From a virus: 64,000 nt of DNA. Positions 17,842-25,078 of this stretch are shown here, one piece after another. Position 1 is the stretch's first letter; each line of letters begins with the position of its first letter. The notes below the pieces were generated by a model that was not told the origin of the DNA, did not search any database, and saw only the letters and a program-made list of their open reading frames with translations. The position numbers and the translations under genes were made by a program. The stretch lies in IMG/VR virus record IMGVR_UViG_3300009103_001934, positions 62,001-126,000 of that record; one strand, 5' to 3'.

Positions 17842-18089
17842 GCTTAAACAAAATTATAAAAGATCAAAAAAATATAGATCTATCAGTAGATTGGTTAGAA
17901 AAGAAAACTGAAAAAATATACGCCACCTACGAAAAAGTAGAAGATTGTTACTCACAAGAATGTGAGAAAGAAAAAGAAATTTTACAAAGCGAGCTTCAGT
18001 TTTACATACATAAGCTCAAATTAGAAGAAAAAAATATTGACTTGGCAGAAGAAAAGCTTTATGCTCTTTCTGGTAGCAATAATGAATAG
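17838..18089 (+). CDS. Coiled-coil hypothetical protein
   Basis: 83 aa, almost wholly helical and charged (repeated EK/LE heptads such as LQFYIHKLKLEEKNIDLAEE). Overlaps the following gene by 8 nt. Function unknown. Confidence 0.55.
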   Translation: MSLNKIIKDQKNIDLSVDWLEKKTEKIYATYEKVEDCYSQECEKEKEILQSELQFYIHKLKLEEKNIDLAEEKLYALSGSNNE

Positions 18090-18618
18090 TTTATTTAAAA
18101 CCCGAACTTACCTTGTGGGGCATATGCAATATGCTAGCGGGAGAGACTGGAGAGAATATGTCGAAGAGGAACTGCGCCCATTAGGTATTAGAATTTTCAA
18201 TCCTTACAAAAAGCCCTTCGTAAAAGACGTAGACGAAGATGAAGAAGCTCGCTTAAAAACTCAAGAAGACATGGAACGAGGATATTTTAACGATGTGGCG
18301 GACAGGATGAAAACTATCCGCAGTTACGATCTTAATCTCGTTGATCGCAGTGATTTCATTATTGCCCATCTCGTTCCCGAGGTAGCTAGCTGGGGGAGCG
18401 CGGAAGAAATAGTTACAGCGGTCAGGATGAAAAAGCCAATTTTTATTTCCATGGAAGGGGGGAAAAGTAAAACTCCGCTATGGATGATGGGCATGCTTCC
18501 GCATCACTACGTTTATGATTCCATGGAGGACATTATCGAAATGATTAAAGATATTGATAGTGGAAAAAAAGAAATTGATAGCGATCGGTGGAGATTATTA
18601 AAGGAGGAGTTAAGATAA
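18082..18618 (+). CDS. Nucleoside 2-deoxyribosyltransferase-like protein
   Basis: 178 aa from the ATG at 18082. TRTYLVGHMQYASGRDWREY opens the fold; DRSDFIIAHLVPEVASWGSAEEIVTAVRMKKPIF matches the D-x(3)-A-x(n)-GxxxE core of the nucleoside 2-deoxyribosyltransferase superfamily, in which the glutamate is the nucleophile. Probable role in nucleotide salvage or base exchange; substrate specificity not readable. Confidence 0.68.
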   Translation: MNSLFKTRTYLVGHMQYASGRDWREYVEEELRPLGIRIFNPYKKPFVKDVDEDEEARLKTQEDMERGYFNDVADRMKTIRSYDLNLVDRSDFIIAHLVPEVASWGSAEEIVTAVRMKKPIFISMEGGKSKTPLWMMGMLPHHYVYDSMEDIIEMIKDIDSGKKEIDSDRWRLLKEELR

Positions 18619-18619
18619 A

Positions 18620-18769
18620 ATGTGGCCGGCGGATCGAATAAACTTGTCCGAAATGGAGCGAAAGATAGATAGGTTTAATCACCTTATGGAGTTGTTACGA
18701 ACACTTTTTGGGTTTTGTACGCTATTGTTACAGATTGTTATTTTATGTAAATTATTTGGAGTTATTTAA
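18620..18769 (+). CDS. Small membrane-associated protein
   Basis: 49 aa, with a hydrophobic C-terminal helix (TLFGFCTLLLQIVILCKLFG) after an amphipathic start. An AAGGAGGAG Shine-Dalgarno-like stretch lies 11-19 nt upstream, within the previous gene's end. Function unknown. Confidence 0.5.
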   Translation: MWPADRINLSEMERKIDRFNHLMELLRTLFGFCTLLLQIVILCKLFGVI

Positions 18770-18771
18770 TT

Positions 18772-18975
18772 ATGAATAAAAAGTTATACAATATGTTAAA
18801 AAGTTCCGCAGAGGCAGACCTAGCGAAAGCGGATCTCACCATGGAGTTGCTCGGCGATCATCAAGCGGGTATTGGAGATCATTCTACTGGAGATTTTTAT
18901 AAGAATGCGGAAGAGGCGCTGGCGTTGGCTGCAGATGCTTTGGACAGGTTAGAAACACTAAAGAGATATGGGTGA
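18772..18975 (+). CDS. Hypothetical protein
   Basis: 67 aa, helical and acidic, with an AEEALALAADALDRLETL segment. Its TGA overlaps the next ATG. No family recognised. Confidence 0.55.
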   Translation: MNKKLYNMLKSSAEADLAKADLTMELLGDHQAGIGDHSTGDFYKNAEEALALAADALDRLETLKRYG

Positions 18976-19187
18976 TGGCTGGCAAGGGAGATAAACCAAG
19001 AAACTGCTTCAGCAAGCGGTTTAAGAATAATTATGACGAGATTGACTGGGGAAGAGGAAAGCCTAAGGGAAACTGTAAAAGAAATTCTCGACGTGTTCTC
19101 AAAGACGAGTCTGGAATACGAAAGCAACAGGATGATCGTAGCAGAAGTAATTGCAAAAGATCTTGTAAATGTCAGGAACAAAAATGA
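18975..19187 (+). CDS. Small phage protein of the 'GDKPRN...YDEIDW' type
   Basis: 70 aa. The first 26 residues (MAGKGDKPRNCFSKRFKNNY then DEIDWG) match a short basic protein common in phages. After that point the sequence turns arginine/serine/cysteine-rich and looks like an out-of-frame reading of the overlapping gene at 19033. Either two genes overlap, or the true product ends or shifts frame near 19035. Confidence 0.5.
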   Translation: MAGKGDKPRNCFSKRFKNNYDEIDWGRGKPKGNCKRNSRRVLKDESGIRKQQDDRSRSNCKRSCKCQEQK

Positions 19188-19230
19188 GCAAAAAGAAAAA
19201 AAATCGGATTTTTCCCGAGCGGGAAGTTGA
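19033..19230 (+). CDS. Hypothetical protein overlapping the preceding gene
   Basis: 65 aa in the +1 frame relative to its neighbour. The sequence EEESLRETVKEILDVF to MIVAEVIAKDLVNVRNK has normal helical protein character, unlike the other frame over the same bases. Start ATG at 19033 lies inside the upstream gene. Confidence 0.5.
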   Translation: MTRLTGEEESLRETVKEILDVFSKTSLEYESNRMIVAEVIAKDLVNVRNKNEQKEKKSDFSRAGS

Positions 19231-19417
19231 ATCAGAGGTGGACGATATATACGCGCCGCAAAAACGTTATCAAAAAACTAAGAAAGGAAAAGCGGCAGCT
19301 ATGAGAGCTCGAAAGGCTTATGACGAGCGCGACCCAGAGAGAAGAAAAAGACAGAAGCGCGAATATATGAAACGTAAGCGTGCCGAAAAAAGAGCGGGCC
19401 TTAAGCAATATTATTAA
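19184..19417 (+). CDS. Small highly basic protein
   Basis: 77 aa from the ATG at 19184, which overlaps a TGA of the preceding frame. Lys/Arg-rich throughout, with KAAAMRARKAYDERDPERRKR recalling the DNA-binding tails of small phage proteins. Nucleic-acid binding is likely from charge alone. Confidence 0.5.
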   Translation: MSKKKKNRIFPEREVESEVDDIYAPQKRYQKTKKGKAAAMRARKAYDERDPERRKRQKREYMKRKRAEKRAGLKQYY

Positions 19418-19421
19418 AATT

Positions 19422-19498
19422 GGGCAAGTAGCTCAGTTGGATAGAGCAACGGTCTTCTAAACCGTGGGTCGTGAGTTCGAGTCTCACCTTGCCTACCA
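19422..19498 (+). tRNA. tRNA-Arg (anticodon UCU)
   Basis: Cloverleaf complete: acceptor GGGCAAG/CTTGCCT, D-arm AGCTCAGTTGGATAGAGC, anticodon stem CGGT/ACCG with loop CTTCTAA, T-arm GTGAG-TTCGAGT-CTCAC, and encoded CCA. Decodes AGA, frequent in the AT-rich phage genes. Confidence 0.96.
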
Positions 19499-19504
19499 TT
19501 TAAG

Positions 19505-20464
19505 ATGAAATATAAAGAATACATAGATGACGATCAGGTCAAGGAGTTGCTTGATAACAAATGGCACCAAGTCATAGAGGCTGTTGAACAAGCCTTTGTC
19601 GATCCGACGGCAGACATGGTTCCCAAGACCTATCTTCAGGGTAAGTACGGAGATTTTAGAGCTATGCCAGCAGCACTCAAAGCTTATGCATCGCTGAAGT
19701 GGATTGGGGTATTTCCAAAAAATTGTGAGGTTAATGATCCAGATAATTTTGACGGCCCGGCCCTTCCAACGACACTCGGAACGCTTATTCTCAGCGATAG
19801 GCACACGGGCTATCCGTTAATGGTGATGGACTGTACGACCTTGACTGCGTACAGGACAGCGGCTACTTCAGCGATAGCAGCTAAATATTGCGCGCCCAAC
19901 GCCACAGAGTTCGCTTTTATTGGTTGTGGGTTACAAGCTAGATACCATATCGAAGCTTATGAAGCCATCTTTGGCCACACGGAGATGGACGTTGCGCTAT
20001 ATGACAAAAATGAAAAGGCGCAAAAGGATTTATTTAATTGGCTGGGGGAGCAAAATATTTGTAGAGCTTGGGGCAGGAATAAATCAGTAAAGGAAGCGGT
20101 CAAACACGCAGACGTCGTTACTACTCTTACACCATCTACAACACCTTATTTGGACATCCACGATATTAAAAGTCACTGCCATATCAACGCTGTCGGTGCT
20201 GATGCAGAAGGTAAACGGGAGTTGATGACTAATGTAATTGATGGTTCAGCAGATGTTATTTGTGATGACCCGGAACAAGCTTCGCATTCTGGGGAACTAC
20301 AATATAATGTTTGGCCCCACTTGAGTGTCGCTACTATGGCCGATTTAATTAAAGGCCATAAAACCATGCAGCTAGATAAGGGTGTGTCAGTATTCGATTC
20401 TACCGGAGTGGCTATTGAAGACATAGCTATCGCAGAATTAATTTATAGACTATCTCACCAGTAA
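19505..20464 (+). CDS. Ornithine cyclodeaminase / mu-crystallin family
   Basis: 319 aa. KTYLQGKYGDFRAMPA, LGTLILSDRHTGYPLMVMDC, LTAYRTAATSAIAAKY and FIGCGLQARYHIEA (NAD-binding loop) follow the ornithine cyclodeaminase order; later NAVGADAEGKREL and VATMADLI also fit. Known reaction: ornithine to proline plus ammonia. Other family members act as ketimine reductases or alanine dehydrogenases, so substrate is not certain. Starts 7 nt after tRNA-Arg. With proline dehydrogenase at 23514 it suggests an ornithine to P5C route. Confidence 0.82.
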   Translation: MKYKEYIDDDQVKELLDNKWHQVIEAVEQAFVDPTADMVPKTYLQGKYGDFRAMPAALKAYASLKWIGVFPKNCEVNDPDNFDGPALPTTLGTLILSDRHTGYPLMVMDCTTLTAYRTAATSAIAAKYCAPNATEFAFIGCGLQARYHIEAYEAIFGHTEMDVALYDKNEKAQKDLFNWLGEQNICRAWGRNKSVKEAVKHADVVTTLTPSTTPYLDIHDIKSHCHINAVGADAEGKRELMTNVIDGSADVICDDPEQASHSGELQYNVWPHLSVATMADLIKGHKTMQLDKGVSVFDSTGVAIEDIAIAELIYRLSHQ

Positions 20465-20476
20465 CTATAATAAATA

Positions 20477-20959
20477 ATGAACATTAGTATGACCACCTTC
20501 ACTAAATGGTTTCTGCTTAACGCAGTCATGTTTACAGGGGTATTCTTCGCGGAAACCAAGGGAGCAATATCGTTAATGGTAAAAAATGACGTAAGTTATT
20601 TAACTGTAGTAATAATGACGTTATACGTTGTCGTTTCTGTGGTGGTTGGAAAATTATGCTATATAGCAGATAAGATAGAAAAAGGGATGCAGCCAAATTT
20701 AAGAAGGCAGCTTTCTAAACAAGCGGAAGTCGGTTGGTTCGCGGCGGAACATTTTTTTTCATTAGGCTTATTGGGTACTGTTTTTGGACTATGCGTAGCG
20801 ACTTCAACTAGCCTCACAGAAGGTAATGAAATAAGCGAGATTGTGTCTGGACTTAAAACTGGCCTAAACACGGCGTTTTATACTACTATCTGTGGGATAG
20901 TATTTAGCTTACCGCTACAGGCTCAGTTAATAATTTTAAGGTTCAAGCTCGAGGAATGA
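20477..20959 (+). CDS. MotA/TolQ/ExbB-type proton channel subunit
   Basis: 160 aa with three membrane segments. The family core is clear: FSLGLLGTVFGLCVATS followed by GLKTGLNTAFYTTICGIVFSLPL, the pore helices of ExbB/TolQ/MotA proteins. It is coupled by ATGA to a partner gene carrying the ExbD-type aspartate. Expected to sit in the inner membrane and use proton flow to drive a periplasmic partner. Confidence 0.82.
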   Translation: MNISMTTFTKWFLLNAVMFTGVFFAETKGAISLMVKNDVSYLTVVIMTLYVVVSVVVGKLCYIADKIEKGMQPNLRRQLSKQAEVGWFAAEHFFSLGLLGTVFGLCVATSTSLTEGNEISEIVSGLKTGLNTAFYTTICGIVFSLPLQAQLIILRFKLEE

Positions 20960-21561
20960 TAAATAAGGGGTATAAGAAGTTTTTTTCGTTTAGGCCATTT
21001 ATCGATGTGCTCTTTTGCTGTCTATTAATGTTAGTGGCGATCCTTTTTCTTTTGAAGACAGAGGAGCAGAAGACCAAGTCTCGACCACCTAATGTTATTT
21101 ATGAAGTAGTGTTAACATGGGATGGAAATAGCGAAGACGACTTAGACCTTTATGTTAAGTCTGCGGCGGGACATATCGCCTCATTTAACAGGAGAGAAGG
21201 GGGGCAGGGCAGCTTAATTAGTCTGGACCATGACGCTTTAGGTAAACGCAGAAATAACAGTTTAACAGAGGGGCAAGAAGGAACAGTAGTTGAGTATAAT
21301 GAAGAGATTACATCTTTTCGGGGAGTTACTGCTGGCGAAAATGTAGTCACCGTCCATGTGTACGCAAAGAGAGACGAAAAACCCACTTCAGCGACAATTA
21401 AATTAATTAAAATTAAACCATATAAAGAAGTTATTGTAAAAAAGAAAGATTTTTCAGCGACAGGTCAAGAGATCACCGCCTTTCGTTTCATAACAGATAA
21501 GGACGGGAATATAGTGGATATTAATGAGCTACCGGCAAATCTGGTTAATCCATTAGAGTAA
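20956..21561 (+). CDS. ExbD/TolR-like subunit with periplasmic beta domain
   Basis: 201 aa. N-terminal FRPFIDVLFCCLLMLVAILFLL is the single ExbD/TolR-type membrane helix with the proton-carrying Asp17. The periplasmic part (residues 45-130, VVLTWDGNSEDDLDLYVKSAAG) resembles the DUF2135/YfaP-type calcium-like beta domain (DxDxxV pattern), not the usual ExbD/TolR or OmpA-like domain. A second small region follows to residue 201. This combination is uncommon. Confidence 0.72.
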   Translation: MINKGYKKFFSFRPFIDVLFCCLLMLVAILFLLKTEEQKTKSRPPNVIYEVVLTWDGNSEDDLDLYVKSAAGHIASFNRREGGQGSLISLDHDALGKRRNNSLTEGQEGTVVEYNEEITSFRGVTAGENVVTVHVYAKRDEKPTSATIKLIKIKPYKEVIVKKKDFSATGQEITAFRFITDKDGNIVDINELPANLVNPLE

Positions 21562-21571
21562 CTTTAATAAA

Positions 21572-22006
21572 ATGATTTACGTATTATATGGGCAACCGGG
21601 CTCAGGTAAGACCAGTCTGGGCGAATTGTTATCGGAACATTTAGACACCCCGTTTATTATCGACGGCGATGAATTTAGAAAGATGTTTACTAACACAAAT
21701 TATGGTCGAGAAGGTCGAGAAGAAAATATCAAAAACGCTAATGCAGTTGCAACTTATTTAAATAAAAAGAGTCGACCTAATGGGCACGTAATTATGAGCT
21801 TAGTAAACCCTTACGAACACCTTAGGCGTAGACTAAAAGAAAATAACACCGATCAAGTTATGGAGATATTATTAAATTCAACAAGGGGATTAAGAAAAGA
21901 ATATCACGTAGAAGATTTCGAGCGGGGGACCCCAGATTTTAGTATTGACACTGATCCGCAATTAGATTATACTTGGAATGTACTTAAGCAGCTGCTAAAA
22001 ATATGA
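21572..22006 (+). CDS. Adenylylsulfate (APS) kinase-like P-loop kinase
   Basis: 144 aa. GQPGSGKTSL at residues 7-16 is the Walker A, IIDGDEFRKMF and REGREENIKNANAVATYL match the APS kinase DGDxxR and RxxNI(xR) substrate loops, and MSLVNPYEHLRRRLKE fits the SP(Y)-x-R segment. Reaction: APS + ATP to PAPS. It would feed the sulfotransferase near 1 kb. The C-terminal lid is shorter than in CysC. Confidence 0.72.
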   Translation: MIYVLYGQPGSGKTSLGELLSEHLDTPFIIDGDEFRKMFTNTNYGREGREENIKNANAVATYLNKKSRPNGHVIMSLVNPYEHLRRRLKENNTDQVMEILLNSTRGLRKEYHVEDFERGTPDFSIDTDPQLDYTWNVLKQLLKI

Positions 22007-22200
22007 GAGCACTTTTATTAATCATATCGTTTTTATTGGCAGGATGCAGAACCTATTATGCTCCTAGCGGAAAAGCTTTCCCTTGGGGTTGGGGTAAGCC
22101 GCCCGAGATACAAACCAAAGACTATCGTCCCTTACCTTATGGATATGGGCACGGGAGTAGCACGCTTTACAATTGGATAATGGAAAATAAGAAGCTTTAG
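22003..22200 (+). CDS. Small lipoprotein
   Basis: 65 aa. Signal peptide with lipobox LLAGC at residues 11-15; the mature part is glycine/tyrosine/proline-rich. The final G of its TAG stop is also the first base of tRNA-Ile. A cell-envelope function such as superinfection exclusion is possible but not shown. Confidence 0.65.
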   Translation: MRALLLIISFLLAGCRTYYAPSGKAFPWGWGKPPEIQTKDYRPLPYGYGHGSSTLYNWIMENKKL

Positions 22201-22276
22201 CTCCGGTAGCTCAAGGGGTTAGAGCACACGCCTTATAAGCGTGAGGTTGTGGGTTCGATGCCCACTCGGAGTACCA
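22200..22276 (+). tRNA. tRNA-Ile (anticodon UAU)
   Basis: Acceptor GCTCCGG/TCGGAGT with G-U closing pairs at both ends, anticodon stem CACGC/GCGTG with loop CTTATAA, T-arm GTGGG-TTCGATG-CCCAC, encoded CCA. Decodes AUA. The first base is shared with the stop codon of the lipoprotein gene. Confidence 0.93.
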
Positions 22277-22280
22277 AATT

Positions 22281-22478
22281 ATGAAAAGATATAAATCAAG
22301 GCTAAATATTAAAATTAGTGATTACTATGGCAAGATTGCTCTCTGGATGATTGCAATAGTATGTACGTTAGGATTTGCAGCTATCCCATTCCAACTCTGG
22401 TTAGCTAAGGTTATCTTGGATAACTGGGAAGTGCATGAAACCGTTAGTCACGGTGGCGAAGGTGGGTTTGACAAATAG
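22281..22478 (+). CDS. Small membrane protein
   Basis: 65 aa with one or two membrane helices (IALWMIAIVCTLGFAAIPFQLWLAKVI has about 27 hydrophobic residues in two blocks) and a short glycine-rich tail. Function unknown. Confidence 0.55.
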   Translation: MKRYKSRLNIKISDYYGKIALWMIAIVCTLGFAAIPFQLWLAKVILDNWEVHETVSHGGEGGFDK

Positions 22479-22493
22479 ACGGCTAAATGTAAA

Positions 22494-22787
22494 ATGATGA
22501 AGAAGTATAAAGGAGTACCCCTTAACGACGACACCCTTGAAGAAGTCATGGCTAGTGATTTTCCGAGGGTTTATATACATGACATGAAAGATAACCCAGA
22601 CGATAGCTGCTCTATGGAAATTTCTACTAATAAAGCTTTTGACGAACTCTTTAAGAAAGAAAAAAATCGTAAGCGAATTAGCAATAAAGGAATACAGGAG
22701 TTTTTTATAGAGCTACTCGAAAAGGGTCTAGCTGAAGAAGATGGGTATGATATTCAAACATTAAAGAAAGGAAAACAAAATGGCTGA
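22494..22787 (+). CDS. Hypothetical protein
   Basis: 97 aa, soluble, charged; ISNKGIQEFFIELLEKGLAEE is a probable helix. Two ATGs in a row. Coupled by overlap to the next small gene. No family recognised. Confidence 0.55.
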   Translation: MMKKYKGVPLNDDTLEEVMASDFPRVYIHDMKDNPDDSCSMEISTNKAFDELFKKEKNRKRISNKGIQEFFIELLEKGLAEEDGYDIQTLKKGKQNG

Positions 22788-22938
22788 TTTTTGTTGGGAT
22801 TGCACTTGGGAAACCCTTGGGGTTGAAAGCGAATTAAATGATATGAAAAACCTCTGCAAAGAAGGTGAATATGTTCGCGTTTTGTGTGAGGGGTGTGGAG
22901 AAATAATAGTGGATAATAAAGGGAAAAAACAAGAATGA
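22780..22938 (+). CDS. Small zinc-ribbon-like protein
   Basis: 52 aa. Two cysteine pairs, CWDC near residue 5 and CEGC near residue 36, could bind one zinc. Similar short CxxC/CxxC proteins are widespread in phages. Overlaps neighbours at both ends. Confidence 0.55.
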   Translation: MADFCWDCTWETLGVESELNDMKNLCKEGEYVRVLCEGCGEIIVDNKGKKQE

Positions 22939-23510
22939 ATATAGCATTACCGATTTTATTATTAGTATTTGGTGGCCTAAGCTTTTGGGTACTAAATGAA
23001 TCTAAACTCAAGTGGTATTTTAAGACTGCTTGTATAACGACTTTTTGCTTGTTTACAGTAGTTTTTTGGTCGTCTATTCATACTTTTCTGGGTTGGCCCG
23101 CTCTGGAAGACGATATGCCAGAGAAAGTATTAATTCACTGGGTAATTATTAAAGAGCCAAATAAATCTACCCACTATAATGGGAGAATTTTTATTCTTCT
23201 TGAGTCTGTGGGAGAAGTAGAATCAAGCACCTTGGCTAGATTTTTTGGTTACAGAAGAGAGAAGGTCGAGCCACGCTTGTATGGTTTAAAATATAATAGA
23301 GGCCTGCACGAACAACTGCAAGGGATTAAAAATAAACTAAAAAGCGGCCAGCCCGTACCGGGAAAGTTAAAAAAGAGCGGTAAAAAAGGTAACGGTAAAG
23401 AGGGCCCAGAAAAAACAGCGAAAGAGGGCGGGGGAAGTGAGTCTCAGGAGCAAGATTGGGAGTTTCACGAATTACAGCCGTCGGATATACACAACAAGCC
23501 AGATAGATGA
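22935..23510 (+). CDS. Membrane protein with basic/disordered tail
   Basis: 191 aa. Two N-terminal membrane helices (residues 3-20 and 30-50), a folded middle ending EPRLYGLKYNRGLHEQLQGI, then a lysine/glycine-rich tail (KKSGKKGNGKEGPEKTAKEG) that is probably disordered. Function unknown. Confidence 0.55.
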   Translation: MNIALPILLLVFGGLSFWVLNESKLKWYFKTACITTFCLFTVVFWSSIHTFLGWPALEDDMPEKVLIHWVIIKEPNKSTHYNGRIFILLESVGEVESSTLARFFGYRREKVEPRLYGLKYNRGLHEQLQGIKNKLKSGQPVPGKLKKSGKKGNGKEGPEKTAKEGGGSESQEQDWEFHELQPSDIHNKPDR

Positions 23511-23513
23511 GAG

Positions 23514-24356
23514 ATGAGTTTATTATATCCATTAGCGAAGCGCTTTATTGCTGGGCACAGCTTTGAGTCAGCTAAGCCGGTAATAAAAAAGATGATAGAT
23601 GACGGGTATGAAGTCTCTGTAGATTTCATGGGAGAAAACAGTACGACTTACAAACAAGCGAGAAAAGCCTATAAGCAATATAAAGAAATAATCAACGAGC
23701 TTAAAGATTACAATATAGATATTTCCATTAAGCCGTCCCAGCTTGGGCTAAATATTCATCCTTATTTATCTTATATATTTTTACATAGTTTAACCAAGCT
23801 CTCATCAAAATACGGGCAGACCATACGTTTAGATATGGAAGATTCATCCGTGACAGAACTAACTCGTAATCTGGCGATATCTTTACACAAAAAATACGGT
23901 AACGTGGGCGTAGCCGTACAAGCTAACCTTTATCGAACGAGCGAAGACCTAAGGCACTTAATAAAATTTGGAGTCTCCATTAGGCTCGTTAAGGGAGCAT
24001 ATAAAGAGAGTCCTCAAGTAGCACATGCTTACGAGGACCATGTTAAGGCCAGCTTCTTTGACTATGCCGCGCGTTTATATTCAGAAAAAGCAAATAAGCC
24101 AGCAATAGCGACGCACGATGAAGAGTTACTTAATGATATAGAAGAACTCATTCCCAACGCTCATTCCTTCTTTGATTATGAGTTTCTTTACGGAATACGC
24201 AGAGATTTACAAAAAAGCTTGAAAGATAAGGGGGCTTGTGTTAGAATATATATACCGTTTGGAACCGAGTGGTTGCCATATACGATGAGAAGGTTGAGAG
24301 AATGGAAGAACTTAAAGTTCGTAATTAAAAATATATTTAAAGAATGGTTTTCTTAA
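23514..24356 (+). CDS. Proline dehydrogenase (PRODH)
   Basis: 280 aa, single-domain monofunctional form. Family landmarks in order: SIKPSQLGL, TIRLDMEDS, VGVAVQANL, IRLVKGAYKE, ATHDEELL, EFLYGIRRDLQ and VRIYIPFGTEWLPYTMRRLRE, i.e. the FAD-binding barrel including the R-x-x-R proline carboxylate site. Reaction: proline to P5C with electrons passed to FAD. Together with the ornithine cyclodeaminase and aldehyde dehydrogenase genes it suggests phage-driven amino-acid catabolism. Confidence 0.88.
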   Translation: MSLLYPLAKRFIAGHSFESAKPVIKKMIDDGYEVSVDFMGENSTTYKQARKAYKQYKEIINELKDYNIDISIKPSQLGLNIHPYLSYIFLHSLTKLSSKYGQTIRLDMEDSSVTELTRNLAISLHKKYGNVGVAVQANLYRTSEDLRHLIKFGVSIRLVKGAYKESPQVAHAYEDHVKASFFDYAARLYSEKANKPAIATHDEELLNDIEELIPNAHSFFDYEFLYGIRRDLQKSLKDKGACVRIYIPFGTEWLPYTMRRLREWKNLKFVIKNIFKEWFS

Positions 24357-24427
24357 TACTAGGCGCGACAGTAGGTATTACAATTTTAATAGGTATTGCT
24401 TTATTTAAATTTATAGAATTAAAATGA
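24344..24427 (+). CDS. Tiny transmembrane peptide
   Basis: 27 aa, one hydrophobic helix (LILGATVGITILIGIALF). The ATG overlaps the end of the proline dehydrogenase gene and the TGA overlaps the next ATG, the coupling pattern used throughout the window. Confidence 0.4.
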   Translation: MVFLILGATVGITILIGIALFKFIELK

Positions 24428-24975
24428 ATAGGAGACAGTTTATAAAATCAGCAGGGGTAGCAGCAGCTTTACCCGCGATAGCAATTACTTGCAAATACGA
24501 AGACGACGAAAAAGGCCCGGAGAAGGAAAGCTCTGGTGGGAAGCGTTGGGATTATAGGGTTTATTGCTATGAGCGAGAGCAGGGAGAGTGGACGTTTAGT
24601 CAAAATATTAAAGGTAGCTTTGCTTACCAAAGAGAGTATATGACCTTTGAAGAGGATCAAGGGTGGCCTTATGCTGGCTGGATGGACGGGGGTAAGTTAC
24701 ACTTCGCCGACTTTGATGACGCAATTGATTTTATTGATATGCATGTTAGAGCCAAGGATGATACCAATCTTATAGATTCTATTTATGATGTTTATTATGT
24801 CAAAAGAGGCGTTGAGCGGGTTAACGGCGAAGATGTCTATCCAGAAACAGAAATAAAAGTAGCACACTATTGGTTTAATGCAGACACGGGCAGAACTATC
24901 ATATGGGAACAGGATGGATTTAATCGCGAAACGGGCGATGGGTTAACAGACTGGGGTAAAGTAGAATGTGCGTAG
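24424..24975 (+). CDS. Exported protein with Tat-type signal peptide
   Basis: 183 aa. MNRRQFIKSAGVAAALPAIA is a classic twin-arginine signal (RRxFIK followed by a moderately hydrophobic core); a cysteine at residue 23 might also be lipidated. The mature part is acidic and aromatic-rich with no recognised family. It lies between proline dehydrogenase and tRNA-Leu. A Tat substrate would be exported folded. Confidence 0.62.
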   Translation: MNRRQFIKSAGVAAALPAIAITCKYEDDEKGPEKESSGGKRWDYRVYCYEREQGEWTFSQNIKGSFAYQREYMTFEEDQGWPYAGWMDGGKLHFADFDDAIDFIDMHVRAKDDTNLIDSIYDVYYVKRGVERVNGEDVYPETEIKVAHYWFNADTGRTIIWEQDGFNRETGDGLTDWGKVECA

Positions 24976-24980
24976 ATTTT

Positions 24981-25067
24981 GGCGAAGTGGTGGAATTGGT
25001 ATACACAACAGACTTAAAATCTGTCGGCGGGTTCGCTATGCGGGTTCGAGTCCCGCCTTCGCTACCA
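24981..25067 (+). tRNA. tRNA-Leu (anticodon UAA)
   Basis: Class II tRNA, 87 nt: acceptor GGCGAAG/CTTCGCT, anticodon stem CAGA/TCTG with loop CTTAAAA, long variable arm, T-arm GCGGG-TTCGAGT-CCCGC, encoded CCA. Decodes UUA, a codon common in the AT-rich phage genes. Confidence 0.96.
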
Positions 25068-25078
25068 AATCGTAGTTT

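Noticed and set aside
20477-21561. Zorya-type defence (ZorAB)
   Set aside because: ZorA has a long cytoplasmic tail and ZorB an OmpA-like domain, and ZorC/D or ZorE are absent; this pair has neither feature.
22468-22495. TTGACA-16-TAAAAT promoter before 22494
   Set aside because: The -10 box overlaps the first ATG, so a transcript from it would lack the start codon.
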